A DNA stretch of 48,975 nucleotides from Armatimonadota bacterium. Its GTDB lineage: Bacteria > Armatimonadota > UBA5829. Location: contig JAAYKE010000139.1 in assembly GCA_012522575.1 (NCBI GenBank), forward strand, positions 1 through 48,975, in the 5' to 3' direction. How positions within the stretch are numbered: the first letter of the stretch is position 1; every line of letters begins with the position of its first letter. A program made the translations under genes and the position numbers. Shown piece by piece: positions 26,487 through 35,447 of this stretch. The notes below the pieces were generated by a model, which ran no database searches, was not told the DNA's origin, and saw only the letters and a program-made list of their open reading frames with translations.

Positions 26487-26927
26487 CTATTCCTTTATGT
26501 GGACCCCTGTGCCCTTTAGATTGACTTCGTCAGGCAATCCCAGCAGTTTGCCGGCAACGGTACTATGCCTGTAGGTCAGGGTAACTTCCATGTTATGCAG
26601 GATAGGAACTTCCGGCTTATCGCTATCGGAATGGACGTCGAACGTGAACTCGAGTTTATTGTCTTGCGGTCCCAAGTCCAAGCCCAAATCCCTTGCATCT
26701 GCCTTCGCCCGACTTTCGATTGTCCCCTCATCGGTGCCTAACGCATAGCTTCTTGCAGCGTTTTTGGCCAGATGCGAAATCGCCAAAGAGTTCTTCAGCA
26801 TCAAGCCCATATCGATCATGCCGAAGACGAGCAACATCAACACGTTGAGGGCTATCACCATTTCGACCATAGCCGCCCCTCTGCGCGCCATCCGGGCGCC
26901 AGATTTTCCTGCGTGTATTTTCAGCAC
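26487..26927 (-). CDS. tadE: TadE-like minor pseudopilin
   Basis: 146 residues. It has a type IV-like N-terminus, ARRGAAMVEMVIALNVLMLL, with a glutamate five residues after the glycine, as expected for cleavage by the Tad prepilin peptidase. A beta-rich tail follows. It starts at a GTG (26927) preceded by AGGAG at 5-6 nt. It is separated from the Flp pilin by a hairpin that probably lowers its expression relative to the major pilin. Confidence 0.85.
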   Translation of the reverse strand: MLKIHAGKSGARMARRGAAMVEMVIALNVLMLLVFGMIDMGLMLKNSLAISHLAKNAARSYALGTDEGTIESRAKADARDLGLDLGPQDNKLEFTFDVHSDSDKPEVPILHNMEVTLTYRHSTVAGKLLGLPDEVNLKGTGVHIKE

Positions 26928-26947
26928 GATTCTCCTACTAACAAATT

Positions 26948-26976
26948 AAGCGCGGCAACCCAAAGTCGCCGCGCTT
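26948..26976 (-). terminator. Hairpin between the Flp pilin and tadE
   Basis: AAGCGCGGC pairs perfectly with GCCGCGCTT over 9 bp. On the minus strand it is followed by AATTTGTT. Placed just after the major pilin gene, it likely acts as a partial terminator or RNA stabiliser, allowing much more pilin than assembly protein. Confidence 0.65.
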
Positions 26977-26988
26977 TTCAATCTAATA

Positions 26989-27168
26989 CTAATCGCCGGC
27001 TTCCGCCACTTTTTCGCCCGCTGTAGTTACTTTGTCTCTTATGGATTCACCTAGAAAACCCCAAGCTGCAATAGCAACGATAGCAACCAAAGCGAGAATA
27101 AGTCCGTACTCGACCATGGTCACGCCTTCCTCTTCTTTCACGAATCCCATCAATTTCTTCAGCATCAT
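26989..27168 (-). CDS. flp: Flp major pilin precursor
   Basis: A 59-residue protein. Its core is GVTMVEYGLILALVAIVAIA, the Flp signature: prepilin cleavage after the glycine, glutamate at +5 with tyrosine next, then a hydrophobic helix. The leader MMLKKLMGFVKEEEG is positively charged and short. The ATG at 27168 follows a perfect AGGAGG at 6 nt, the best ribosome site in the operon. It lies between the peptidase that processes it and tadE. Confidence 0.95.
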   Translation of the reverse strand: MMLKKLMGFVKEEEGVTMVEYGLILALVAIVAIAAWGFLGESIRDKVTTAGEKVAEAGD

Positions 27169-27230
27169 CTAACACCTCCTTTTTTTTCGTGGTCTCTCTC
27201 CCTACATATCTTATATGACTGAACTCTATG

Positions 27231-27743
27231 TCAGCGTATTGCCATCCAGAACAAAGCCCCTGCCGCAATTGCAAGCGAATAGGGCAATCTAGTCTTTTTC
27301 CCGTCTATGGCTCCTGCGTGGACCGATTTCGCCGCGGCCATTTGCATAAATCCCGGCCCAATTTTTCGTAAACCGGATTTAAGCCCAAACGTCATAGTCA
27401 GCGCAACCAGAGCCATAACTCCTCCGGCTATCGCGCTTCCGGCCAATATCAAGCCCACGGGTTTGATGCCGGTTATGGAACCGACGCCGGCCAGCAGTTT
27501 GCCATCCCCTGCGCCGATAAAACCGATCATATATCCGACCAGCCCCGCGCCCAGCATAACGCCGAAACCTTTGAGGCTGTCGATAATCCCGGCTCCCCCT
27601 CTTGTATGAAACGCAAGCACGAAGCCGACGAGTATTGCAGATGCTGTCAGCCAGTTCCACACTTTACGATATCTAATATCAGAAAATGCGGCAACCCCCA
27701 GGACGACTATGAGAACATAATCCGCGATATGCAAATTCATCAT
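27231..27743 (-). CDS. cpaA: TadV/CpaA prepilin peptidase
   Basis: 170-residue A24-family aspartic peptidase that cleaves Flp and TadE-like prepilins. The two active-site aspartates are visible in FSDIRYRKVWN and GAGDGKLL. Five or six hydrophobic segments span the protein. Starts at 27743 and 27740 are both possible. First gene of the Tad operon, about 40 nt behind its promoter and 62 bp before the pilin. Confidence 0.93.
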   Translation of the reverse strand: MMNLHIADYVLIVVLGVAAFSDIRYRKVWNWLTASAILVGFVLAFHTRGGAGIIDSLKGFGVMLGAGLVGYMIGFIGAGDGKLLAGVGSITGIKPVGLILAGSAIAGGVMALVALTMTFGLKSGLRKIGPGFMQMAAAKSVHAGAIDGKKTRLPYSLAIAAGALFWMAIR

Positions 27744-27788
27744 AGCCTGCCCCGTGCATATCGCTGTTGATGGCCAAACCCCATAGTG

Positions 27789-27817
27789 AGTATATTCGAC
27801 AATAGCCCTGCTGTCAA
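27789..27817 (-). promoter_or_regulatory. Strong sigma-70-type promoter of the Tad operon
   Basis: On the minus strand a perfect TTGACA (27812-27817), a 17-bp spacer, then TATACT (27789-27794). The predicted start near 27782 lies about 40 nt from the cpaA start codon. Confidence 0.75.
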
Positions 27818-28091
27818 TAGTTCAGCACGCAATTTTTCAGTATTTCGACAACGCTAGTAACGACATCATCGTTGTGTAGACGATAAATGCCGACGGTGAC
27901 GTGATTTTAAGACATACATGCACGACTGGCATGGGTTTGGTGAATTACGCCACACTTACGCCATATATGACCGACCCGATATGACTTCCAGTGTATTGTA
28001 CCACCCAAAGAGTGACTATGCAACGCTTGATTCAATACCCGAAATCAGCGACATTAAAACACAACAATAATATGCGGATATGTCTGCCGCC
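27818..28091. other. Intergenic region between the Tad promoter and the transporter gene
   Basis: No plausible gene, repeat or clear terminator was found. The DNA is more AT-rich than its neighbours and includes the 3' end of the transporter transcript. Confidence 0.5.
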
Positions 28092-29420
28092 CTACTGGGC
28101 TGTCGTCCTGTAGGCGTTCCAGGCAACTGCAAACAGCAACGCAGCCATAGCCGCGCAACCTGTCAGCATCGCGAATACCGGGCTCCAATCGTTGGCTTTA
28201 ACCAGCGACCCTACGCCCCATCCGGATATGATTCCGCTCATATAACCAAAAAAACCGGTCACGCCGATAGCAGTTGCGGCGGCCCTTCGGGTAGCCAGAT
28301 TTGCCGCGATGACGCCGACCAGCGCCTGCGGACCATATACAAACAGCCCGACCCCGCATAGCAAAGCCGCGTTGACGAGCATAGAATGTGACTGCAGCTT
28401 CCAGAAATACATCATACACAGCGTGCAAAAGATCATACTGAAGAAGCACGCGCGGGCGGCTCGACCGTGAAATACCCTGTCGGCGAGCCATCCGAACGTC
28501 AGCATGCCGGCGACTCCGGCAAACTCAACTCCGAAGACAAATAAACCTGAATGTTTTATATCAACCGAGCGAGCTTCGCTTAGAAACGTCGGCAGCCAGT
28601 TCAGAATGGAATAGCGCACGGTGTAGAGGAAAAAGTTGGCTATGCTTATCACCCATATCATCGGGTTGCAAAATACGTTTTTTATGACAAACTGACGGAA
28701 TCCCGGGTCTTTTTCGGTAGCGGATTCCTCCGGCGCTTCGTCCCCTCCGGTATAGACCTCCACAGCAGGCAATCCCAGCGATGCAGGGGTGTCTCTCAGC
28801 CTGTTTAGAAGAAAGACAACTCCAAGTATGGCAAGCCCCGCCGGAACCCACAGCACCAGCCGCCAGTTGTAAGTCGCCAGCCACGCACACAGCAGCGCAA
28901 CGAGCATAGCTCCGATTGAATGCGAGGTATTCCAGATAGAGAACTTGACACCGCGCTCCTTTGGAGAGAACCAATGGGTCAGCGCCCGCGCACACGGCGG
29001 GAAACCCATCCCCTGGAACCAGCCGTTTAGCAGCCAGAATATCCCGAAAGCAATCGACAAGCTGCTTAATCCGAACGCTATGTTCATTATCGCGGACAAA
29101 AGCAGCCCGGCAGCCATAAAGTATCGGACATTGGCTCGATCACCAAGCAAACCGTTTGCGAACTTGGACACTCCGTAGAGCAATCCGTGCAGGGTCAGAA
29201 ACAAGCCGAGGTTGGCCTTGCTGATGCCCAGCTCTCTCTCAATTCCGGGCAGGGCAAATGCAAGGTTGGTGCGGGTAAAATAGAACAGCGCATAGCCGAT
29301 CAGCGTGGCATACATCATGCGAATACGCCAGTATCGATACAAGCTGTCGACTTCTTTCGGGTCCTCTATTTGCGGTATGGGTTTTGCGGGACGAAAGAAA
29401 TTTATTATCGCGTTTATCAT
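28092..29420 (-). CDS. glpT: Organophosphate:phosphate antiporter family transporter (GlpT/UhpC-like)
   Basis: 442 residues with about twelve membrane segments, major facilitator superfamily, organophosphate:phosphate antiporter branch. Family marks are FYFTRTNLAFALPGIERELG near the start, NGWFQGMGFPPCARALTHWF, and YTVRYSILNWLPTFL in the second half. It overlaps the secreted GDPD gene by 4 bp (ATGA), which strongly suggests that it imports the glycerol-3-phosphate released by that enzyme. GlpT is therefore more likely than a hexose-phosphate carrier, but the substrate is inferred. Confidence 0.88.
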   Translation of the reverse strand: MINAIINFFRPAKPIPQIEDPKEVDSLYRYWRIRMMYATLIGYALFYFTRTNLAFALPGIERELGISKANLGLFLTLHGLLYGVSKFANGLLGDRANVRYFMAAGLLLSAIMNIAFGLSSLSIAFGIFWLLNGWFQGMGFPPCARALTHWFSPKERGVKFSIWNTSHSIGAMLVALLCAWLATYNWRLVLWVPAGLAILGVVFLLNRLRDTPASLGLPAVEVYTGGDEAPEESATEKDPGFRQFVIKNVFCNPMIWVISIANFFLYTVRYSILNWLPTFLSEARSVDIKHSGLFVFGVEFAGVAGMLTFGWLADRVFHGRAARACFFSMIFCTLCMMYFWKLQSHSMLVNAALLCGVGLFVYGPQALVGVIAANLATRRAAATAIGVTGFFGYMSGIISGWGVGSLVKANDWSPVFAMLTGCAAMAALLFAVAWNAYRTTAQ

Positions 29421-30328
29421 TTTTTGGTCCTCTTGTGATAATTTCGCATCACCTCAAGGGCCACGTGCGGATCGTCGCTGGCGAAAGAATCAAGCCCCAG
29501 GTCTAGCAGCATTTCATAGGCGCGAGGGTCATCGGAGCCTCTCACCCAGGTCTGGAAGAGAATGCCCCTGGATTTTAACTCCTTTGCCACTTCTCGAATG
29601 AACGCAGATGACGGCGAGAACGGGTCGGCAGAGTTTAGATCGCCGACGACTATATGAACCTGAAGCTGAGTCAGGCATGCAAAATCGGCCTTGCGCAGAT
29701 CATCTATGCGCTTTCGCAGAGCAGATTCCTCTCCTCCCATCCACAACAGAGTTTGGGAGGTCGGCAGCATTTTCTTCCACGCTTGATGGTGCTCATAGTG
29801 TGTCGATGCCAGTATAAGCTGATTTTGTATGCCGCGCTGGTATGCCATTTTCGCCATTTTTTCGAGCGGGACCTCTTTGACATCCAAATAGAGCCATCTC
29901 TCCGGGCGGCCCTTCATCTCGTCGAAGACCTCGTCTATGCGCGCCATCCGCTCCCCTTTGTACTTTGTCCCTTTGTATTCGCCAACATCCAGAGAGGATG
30001 CCACAGCCCAGGACAAATCGTTGACGCTTTTGGCTTTAATATCCTCCGGCGCACCCGGTGCAAGTCGTTTCAGATTGTTATCGTGAAATGCGACGATGAC
30101 GCCGTCCGTGGTAGCTCGAACATCGGCCTCCGGGACAGTGCCCATTTTCCACGCCAACTGAAACGTTGGAAGGGTGTTCTCCGGGGCCAGGTTCCCGGCT
30201 CCTCGGTGCGATTGAATAATAAACTCCGCTCCGGCAGGCAGATTGGCCGCAGACAAACCCGCAGCAAGCAGGCAAATAAGAGCGGGAACGAGCACAACGA
30301 CATGATTTGGGCAAATCGCTTTAATCAT
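29417..30328 (-). CDS. Secreted glycerophosphodiester phosphodiesterase (copy 1)
   Basis: Hydrolyses glycerophosphodiesters to glycerol-3-phosphate and an alcohol. 303 residues: signal peptide (VVVLVPALICLLAAGLSA), then the GDPD catalytic motif SHRGAGNLAPENT with the conserved His-Arg and Glu. EADVRATTDG and VAFHDNNLKR follow. The C-terminal TIM-barrel end reads FQTWVRGSDDPRAYEMLL. The ATG at 30328 follows AGGAG at 8 nt; a TTG at 30334 is less likely. It is translationally coupled to the transporter gene. It is paralogous to the gene at 30716-31621. Confidence 0.93.
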   Translation of the reverse strand: MIKAICPNHVVVLVPALICLLAAGLSAANLPAGAEFIIQSHRGAGNLAPENTLPTFQLAWKMGTVPEADVRATTDGVIVAFHDNNLKRLAPGAPEDIKAKSVNDLSWAVASSLDVGEYKGTKYKGERMARIDEVFDEMKGRPERWLYLDVKEVPLEKMAKMAYQRGIQNQLILASTHYEHHQAWKKMLPTSQTLLWMGGEESALRKRIDDLRKADFACLTQLQVHIVVGDLNSADPFSPSSAFIREVAKELKSRGILFQTWVRGSDDPRAYEMLLDLGLDSFASDDPHVALEVMRNYHKRTKK

Positions 30329-30376
30329 TAACAATACTCCTGTATCATATAACTACTACTATGAACCCCGACAAAC

Positions 30377-30662
30377 GTAACAGATAACGAATGATGTGTA
30401 CTCCTGTCCGTAGTGTCCGATCTCCGTCTCGGACTAGGCTGGGACAGATGCCATCCACTACACTTGAATGCGTCAAGTAAATTGTCATTCCGAGGCAAAT
30501 GCCGAGGAATCTGCTTTTTCCCTTCTCTTTTCCGGGTTTCGCTTCTTTCGAGTTTTCGCGATTTCCGGAAAAGCAGATTTCTCACTTCGTTCGAAATGAC
30601 ATAGTTTGTGTGGCTGGGACAGAGGTCAGCCACGACAACCACTCACGAAGAGTGAGTTGTTA
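30377..30662. repeat. Full copy of the dispersed intergenic repeat
   Basis: About 286 bp, nearly identical to 40877-41162. Modules: TCCGATCTCCGTCTCGGA hairpin; GTCATTCCGAG...GAGGAATCTGCTTTTTC (30483-30520) and, inverted, GGAAAAGCAGATTTCTCAC...GAAATGACA (30567-30601), which form a long imperfect hairpin; GGCTGGGACAGAGG; and a terminal ACTCAC/GTGAGT hairpin (loop GAAGA). The first inverted unit resembles REP-like elements common in other phyla. It contains no open frame of note and lies between the two GDPD genes. Confidence 0.88.
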
Positions 30663-30715
30663 CCGACAAACTTGCATGTTTTATACGACATACAGGCGGG
30701 CTGTTCCTGCAAACA

Positions 30716-31621
30716 TTACCTGGCCGCGTAGTGTTCCCGCATCACCTTGAGGGCCACGTGCGGATCGTCACTTGAAAATGAATCGAAGCCCACTTCCAGC
30801 AGTTTTCTGTATGCGTCCGGGTTATCTGATCCGCGAACCCAGGTTGAATATAAAATCCCTTTCGATTTTACCTCCCTTGCAACCTCTCGAAGAAATGCCG
30901 ATGAAGGCGAGAATGGTTCTGTGGAGTTGAGGTCTCCTACGTGGACGTGTATTTGAAATTGCGTAAGGTCTGCAAAATTGGCCCTGCGCAACTCCGCGAC
31001 CCGCTTTCGCAATACGGACTCCTGGGCTCCCATCCAAAGCAAAGTCCCCGATGTCGGCAGCATTTTCTTCCATGCGCGAATATCTTTATAATCGGTCGTT
31101 GCGAGTATAAGCTGGTTTTCAATTCCGCGGCTGCGCGCCATTTTGGCCATTCTTTCCAGGGAGACGTCTTTGACATCGAGGTAGAGCCAGCGATCCGGAT
31201 GGCCTCTCATCTCGTCAAAGACTTCGTCAAGTCGAGCTATGCGCTGCCCTTTATACTTCTCACCCAGGTATTGGCCAACATCCAGCGTCGAAACAACAGA
31301 CCACGATAAATCTTTTATGCTCTTGGATTTAATATCTTCGGGAGCACTGGGAGCAAGTCGTCTGAAGTCGTTGTCATGGAATGTGACAATAACTCCATCT
31401 GAGGTTGTGCGGATATCGGCCTCGGGGATCGTGCCCATTTTCCAGCCAAGCTGAAAAGATGAAAGGGTATTTTCCGGAGCAAGATAACCCGCGCCTCTAT
31501 GCGAGACAACAATAAACTCAAATCCCGCGGGCATAGTGTCTGCACATAAAACGCTGACAAACGAGGATAAAACAAAAGGGATAAGCATCAATGCGGAAAT
31601 AAGACCGATCTTTCTAATCAT
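30716..31621 (-). CDS. Secreted glycerophosphodiester phosphodiesterase (copy 2)
   Basis: 301-residue paralogue of the gene at 29417-30328. Shared features are a signal peptide (IRKIGLISALMLIPFVLSS), VSHRGAGYLAPENT, EADIRTTSDG, VTFHDNDFRR, and the closing STWVRGSDNPDAYRKLLEVG and FSSDDPHVALKVMRE. I chose the ATG at 31621 because it begins the signal peptide; the frame is open a further 46 codons upstream without a ribosome site. The two copies look like a tandem duplication separated by the dispersed repeat. Either different diesters or simple dosage could explain the pair. Confidence 0.9.
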   Translation of the reverse strand: MIRKIGLISALMLIPFVLSSFVSVLCADTMPAGFEFIVVSHRGAGYLAPENTLSSFQLGWKMGTIPEADIRTTSDGVIVTFHDNDFRRLAPSAPEDIKSKSIKDLSWSVVSTLDVGQYLGEKYKGQRIARLDEVFDEMRGHPDRWLYLDVKDVSLERMAKMARSRGIENQLILATTDYKDIRAWKKMLPTSGTLLWMGAQESVLRKRVAELRRANFADLTQFQIHVHVGDLNSTEPFSPSSAFLREVAREVKSKGILYSTWVRGSDNPDAYRKLLEVGFDSFSSDDPHVALKVMREHYAAR

Positions 31622-31752
31622 ACATTTCACTCTCAGCATAGATAATTGCAACACGGCCAACCAATTGCTGTATACGGCAATGGCGCAGGCTATTCCTCTG
31701 CCGGCAGGAGATTCTGTCGAATCGACTTTGTGCCGTGCGGCACATTGTGGGT

Positions 31753-31782
31753 TTGACACTGTTTATTGCGGCATGGTAGACT
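31753..31782 (+). promoter_or_regulatory. Probable promoter of the isocitrate dehydrogenase gene
   Basis: TTGACA at 31753-31758, an 18-bp spacer, then TAGACT at 31777-31782. The start near 31789 leaves a short leader containing GGAGGT. Confidence 0.55.
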
Positions 31783-31814
31783 CACTGCGACACATTTATA
31801 TGGAGGTCAATTAG

Positions 31815-32960
31815 TTGGCACACAGGATCACACTAATACCCGGTGACGGAACCGGCCCGGAGATTACCGAGGCTACTCGGCGGGTTATAGACGCTACCGG
31901 GGTTGCGATAGAATGGGAAGTGAAGGAAGCCGGCGTGGATGTTATGGACAAATACGGCACGCCGCTGCCTGATGAGGTACTCGAGAGCATCCGGCGCAAT
32001 AAAGTAGCCCTCAAAGGCCCGATTACCACCCCGATCGGCAAGGGATTTCGCAGCGTAAACGTTGCGATGCGCAAAGAGCTTGATCTATACGCCTGCGTCA
32101 GGCCGTGCAAGTATTATCAGGGGATTCGCTCTAAGTATCAGGACGTTGATCTGGTGGTGGTGCGCGAGAACACGGAGGACCTCTACGCGGGAGTCGAGTT
32201 TGACCTTGGAACCGACGAGGCGAAGGCTATTATAGATATGAGCGGCGGCAAGATTCGAGAGGACTCCGCCATTTCCATTAAGCCGATCTCTGTGACAGGC
32301 ACGCGAAGGATCGTCAAGCTCGCCTTTGATTACGCCATCGCAAACGGTCGCAAGAGCGTAACTGCGGTCTGCAAGGCCAATATAATGAAATATACAGACG
32401 GCCTGTTTTATCGAGTAGCTCGCGAGATTGCAAAGACCTATGGCGCGACGTTTGAATGGAGTGATCTGGAGCCGGAAAAAGGTGACGAGACGATGCAGGC
32501 TGAGGCAGGCAGGGGAGCCGGAATTGTCTATCAGGAACGGTTGGTGGACAATATGTGCATGCAGTTGGTGCAGAAGCCGGAGCTTTATGACATTTTGTGC
32601 ATGCCCAACCTGTATGGCGATATTTTGTCTGACGTGTGCGCGGGGCTGATAGGGGGATTGGGAGTTGCTCCCGGCGCAAATATCGGAGACCAGGTGGCGT
32701 TGTTTGAGCCGACTCATGGCAGCGCGCCGAAATATACCGGCCAGAACAAGGTCAACCCGATCGCGATGATCCTGTCAGGGATGCTGATGCTGCGGCATAT
32801 CAACGAAAACGACGCAGCAGACAGGCTGGAGATGGCCGTAGCCAAGGTTATTGCCGACGGCAGGGATGTCACATACGATATGAAGCCCGACCGCAACGAC
32901 CCGACCGCTGTTGGAACAAGCGAGGTTGGGGACGCGATTATTCGGGAATTGAAGAAGTAG
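31815..32960 (+). CDS. icd: Isocitrate dehydrogenase, NADP-type coenzyme motif
   Basis: Oxidative decarboxylation of isocitrate to 2-oxoglutarate in the citric acid cycle. 381 residues of the isocitrate/isopropylmalate dehydrogenase family. [21 protein letters not shown] (Ser at about 80) is the isocitrate-binding segment and separates it from isopropylmalate dehydrogenases. [15 protein letters not shown] carries Lys306-Tyr307, the pair that binds the 2'-phosphate of NADP in the E. coli enzyme. NAD-dependent members have Asp-Ile there. The length is that of the short NAD-type subfamily, so this is an unusual mix. It starts at TTG 31815, 8 nt after GGAGGT. Monocistronic. Confidence 0.88.
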   Translation: MAHRITLIPGDGTGPEITEATRRVIDATGVAIEWEVKEAGVDVMDKYGTPLPDEVLESIRRNKVALKGPITTPIGKGFRSVNVAMRKELDLYACVRPCKYYQGIRSKYQDVDLVVVRENTEDLYAGVEFDLGTDEAKAIIDMSGGKIREDSAISIKPISVTGTRRIVKLAFDYAIANGRKSVTAVCKANIMKYTDGLFYRVAREIAKTYGATFEWSDLEPEKGDETMQAEAGRGAGIVYQERLVDNMCMQLVQKPELYDILCMPNLYGDILSDVCAGLIGGLGVAPGANIGDQVALFEPTHGSAPKYTGQNKVNPIAMILSGMLMLRHINENDAADRLEMAVAKVIADGRDVTYDMKPDRNDPTAVGTSEVGDAIIRELKK

Positions 32961-32971
32961 ATATTTTCGAT

Positions 32972-33031
32972 CAGGTGGCGGTCTGCGCGCTGGGCGGCCT
33001 GTACACTGGGCGGCCAGCACACTGCCACCTG
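32972..33031 (+). terminator. Terminator-like inverted repeat after icd
   Basis: CAGGTGGC (32972-32979) pairs with GCCACCTG (33024-33031). Between them are two direct TGGGCGGCC units. A TTTGTATT stretch follows. Plausible but weak terminator. Confidence 0.4.
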
Positions 33032-33119
33032 TTTGTATTCCTCTACTCCGCTATTTACTGTCCCCGTTTTTCAATCATCTGTGTTATCATTTGCACAACA
33101 ATTTGCGTGAGGTGTTGCG

Positions 33120-35156
33120 ATGACTTTGTGCGTTGTGGTTGTTTTGATTCTCGTTATCTTTTCTTCCGCTGCTATTTCCGATGTGCCTGCGTCGCAGGTA
33201 TTGGATACGGGCAAGCTTCGAGTTTCCTTTGATTCTTCGGAGGCAAAGGCGCTGCTTTCGGAGATCAGTATTCCGGGAGGGCGAAACTTTATCGTTCAAC
33301 CCACCGATTTGCTATGGAGAATTGCGCTGAGATCGGAGGATGCCGGGATAAGCGCGCTCGCGAGCGCGGATGCTACGCTCGTCGGCGTCAAATCTGCGTC
33401 CGGCAAGTTGACCTTGACCTGGCGGGCTGACAATGCAATGGAGGTTGCGGTCTCCATTCGAGCGCCAAAAAACAGTTCTGTGTCCTATTGGTCATTGAAT
33501 GCGAAAATGCTCGATGGCCGGCAGGTAGACCGCTGCGATTTCCCTCTTATGCCGACTATTTCCTCTGAGTTGGGAAATAAACTGGCGGTTCCGATCGGCT
33601 GGGGAATTCAATACAATATGACTCCGGGTATGACTTATCAGGCGACAAGCCCGTCGATGTCCGCTGCGATGCAGTTCGTGGCGTTGTATGGAGTCAACGA
33701 TGCGCTTTATCTGGGCGCTCACGATCCCAAGGCAAACCACAAGGTATTTTCCGTCAAGGCGGAAGAAAAAACCGTTGAGTATAATTGTCAGAACTGGCCG
33801 GGTTTGGCGGAAAAGGGCGGCGGCGAGTATAAGCTGCCGTATGAGGCCGTAGTGGGAGTAGTCAACGGCGGATGGTATGAAGCCGCTCAGTTGTATAGAG
33901 AATGGGCGCTGACCGCTCCGTGGAGCAAAGCCGGCCCGATATCGAAACGACCTATTCCTCAATGGCTGAAAGATACGGATTTGTGGCTCAGAGTGGAGTT
34001 TGGCTACGAGGGCATAGCGGATTTTTGCAAGCAGGCTCATGAATATTTCGACGTGCCGACCTCGCTGCACTGGTATAAATGGCACGAGATACCGTATGAC
34101 ACCCTGTATCCGGACTACTTCCCCACCCGACCGGGCTTTGCCGAAGGCGTAAAAGAGCTTCAATCTATGGGCTTCCACGTGATGCCATATATCAACGGCC
34201 GCATAGTAGACCCTAACTCCAAGGGCTGGAACGAGGAAGGCCTCTCCAAATCCGCTGCACGGCAGGAGAATGGAGATCCTTATACAGAAGTGTATGGATC
34301 GCAGGTTCCTTTGAACTCGATGTGCCCTTACACCACTGCATGGCACGATAAAGTGAGCTATCTAGTCGAGCGGCTGACACATGAATGCGGAGTAAACGGA
34401 GTTTATATCGACCAGATCGGCTGTGCGCATGCGTATCGTTGTTATGACAAGAACCACGGCCACCCTCTAGGCGGCGGGCATTTCTGGGTAGATGGGTATA
34501 GAACGCTGCTGGATAAGGCACGTGCGAAGCTGCCGAAGGATAGAATGTTCACCACTGAGGAAAATATCGAGTGCTTTATCGATAAGTTCGACGCGCTACT
34601 CATAGTGAACACGCCGTGCAACTCATACAGCGCCGTGATTCCGCTCTTCCAGGCGGTATATTCGGGCAGGGCGATTACTTTCGGGTTCCAGTATATCGGC
34701 AGGGAGGATATCCAGCGCTCGACTCCGTTCAGAGCAAAGATGGCGCGGGAGTTTATATTTGGAGCGCAGATGGGCTGGGTTCTGGCGGAACAGTTGATGC
34801 AGCCGGAAGCCGAAAAAGAGCGGGATTTTGTGCGAAACTTGGCCAGATGCAGAGGCAAGGCGCATAAATATCTGCTCGAAGGCCGATTCCTCGGGCTGGT
34901 GGATGTCAAGGGAGATAATCCGAGGGTCAATTTCACGGCCCCGGCTCCGTTTGGCGGGGAGTATACGCTGGATATGCCGAGCGTGTTCGGAAGCGCATGG
35001 GAAGCGGAGGATGGCTCCATCGCTGTCGCGCTTTCGAATATGTCCGACGAGCCGCGCAAGGTGGAGTTCTCGGTCAGGGGAATAGATAAGGTCGAGAAAG
35101 CTACCGTGCTGAAGAGAAACGGCGCGGTCATCGAGATGAAAGGGCCGACGAAGTAG
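33120..35156 (+). CDS. Secreted DUF6259-like glycosidase-type protein
   Basis: 678 residues with an N-terminal signal (VVVVLILVIFSSAAIS). A beta-sandwich region occupies the first 280 residues. A TIM-barrel domain follows, with LHWYKWHEIPYDTLYPDYF, MGFHVMPYINGR, GVNGVYIDQIGCAHAYRCYD and GHPLGGGHFWVDGYR, which I recognise as DUF6259-like. The aspartate in VYIDQIG is a candidate catalytic residue by analogy with related barrels. A small beta domain ends the protein. The ATG follows GAGGTG at 5 nt. It is monocistronic, with a strong terminator at 35227-35253. Substrate unknown; a polysaccharide-degrading role is inferred. Confidence 0.82.
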   Translation: MTLCVVVVLILVIFSSAAISDVPASQVLDTGKLRVSFDSSEAKALLSEISIPGGRNFIVQPTDLLWRIALRSEDAGISALASADATLVGVKSASGKLTLTWRADNAMEVAVSIRAPKNSSVSYWSLNAKMLDGRQVDRCDFPLMPTISSELGNKLAVPIGWGIQYNMTPGMTYQATSPSMSAAMQFVALYGVNDALYLGAHDPKANHKVFSVKAEEKTVEYNCQNWPGLAEKGGGEYKLPYEAVVGVVNGGWYEAAQLYREWALTAPWSKAGPISKRPIPQWLKDTDLWLRVEFGYEGIADFCKQAHEYFDVPTSLHWYKWHEIPYDTLYPDYFPTRPGFAEGVKELQSMGFHVMPYINGRIVDPNSKGWNEEGLSKSAARQENGDPYTEVYGSQVPLNSMCPYTTAWHDKVSYLVERLTHECGVNGVYIDQIGCAHAYRCYDKNHGHPLGGGHFWVDGYRTLLDKARAKLPKDRMFTTEENIECFIDKFDALLIVNTPCNSYSAVIPLFQAVYSGRAITFGFQYIGREDIQRSTPFRAKMAREFIFGAQMGWVLAEQLMQPEAEKERDFVRNLARCRGKAHKYLLEGRFLGLVDVKGDNPRVNFTAPAPFGGEYTLDMPSVFGSAWEAEDGSIAVALSNMSDEPRKVEFSVRGIDKVEKATVLKRNGAVIEMKGPTK

Positions 35157-35226
35157 GAAAGGAGATCGCGAAAGCCTGAAAGAAGCGAAATCCAGAAATA
35201 AAACGAGTAGTTTGGATTAGTATGGT

Positions 35227-35253
35227 GGCCGGGACTTCGCCCCGGCCGTTTTT
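35227..35253 (+). terminator. Intrinsic terminator after the DUF6259-like gene
   Basis: GGCCGGG pairs with CCCGGCC around ACTTCGC, followed by GTTTTT. A classical rho-independent terminator 71 bp past the stop codon. Confidence 0.85.
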
Positions 35254-35263
35254 AAAGGGTGTG

Positions 35264-35289
35264 GGGTGGTGATTCGGAGATCACCACCC
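35264..35289. terminator. Second hairpin in the convergent intergenic region
   Basis: GGGTGGTGAT pairs perfectly with ATCACCACCC around TCGGAG. It lies between the terminator of the plus-strand gene and the dispersed repeat, and may serve the convergent minus-strand operon ending at 35445. Confidence 0.5.
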
Positions 35290-35299
35290 ATCTAAGTGA

Positions 35300-35447
35300 T
35301 AGTGAACCGACAACCGATAACCGTCAACCGAAAAAGCAGATTTCTCACTGCGTTCGAAATGAGAAGGGTTGACGTTCGAAATGACATAGTTTGTGTGGCT
35401 GGGACAGAGGCCAGCCGCTTCAACCACTCGCGAAGAGTGAATTGTTA
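35300..35447. repeat. Partial copy of the dispersed intergenic repeat
   Basis: It begins with AACCG-type heptads (period 7). It continues with AAAAAGCAGATTTCTCACTG and CGTTCGAAATG, a GGTTGACGTTCG junction, then the GGCTGGGACAGAGGCCAGCC and CGAAGAGTGAATTGTTA modules. The last bases overlap the 3' end of the Gfo/Idh gene by a few nucleotides. Confidence 0.8.

Noticed and set aside
30377-30662. Insertion sequence
   Set aside because: There is no transposase frame and no clear target-site duplication; it fits a non-coding dispersed repeat better.
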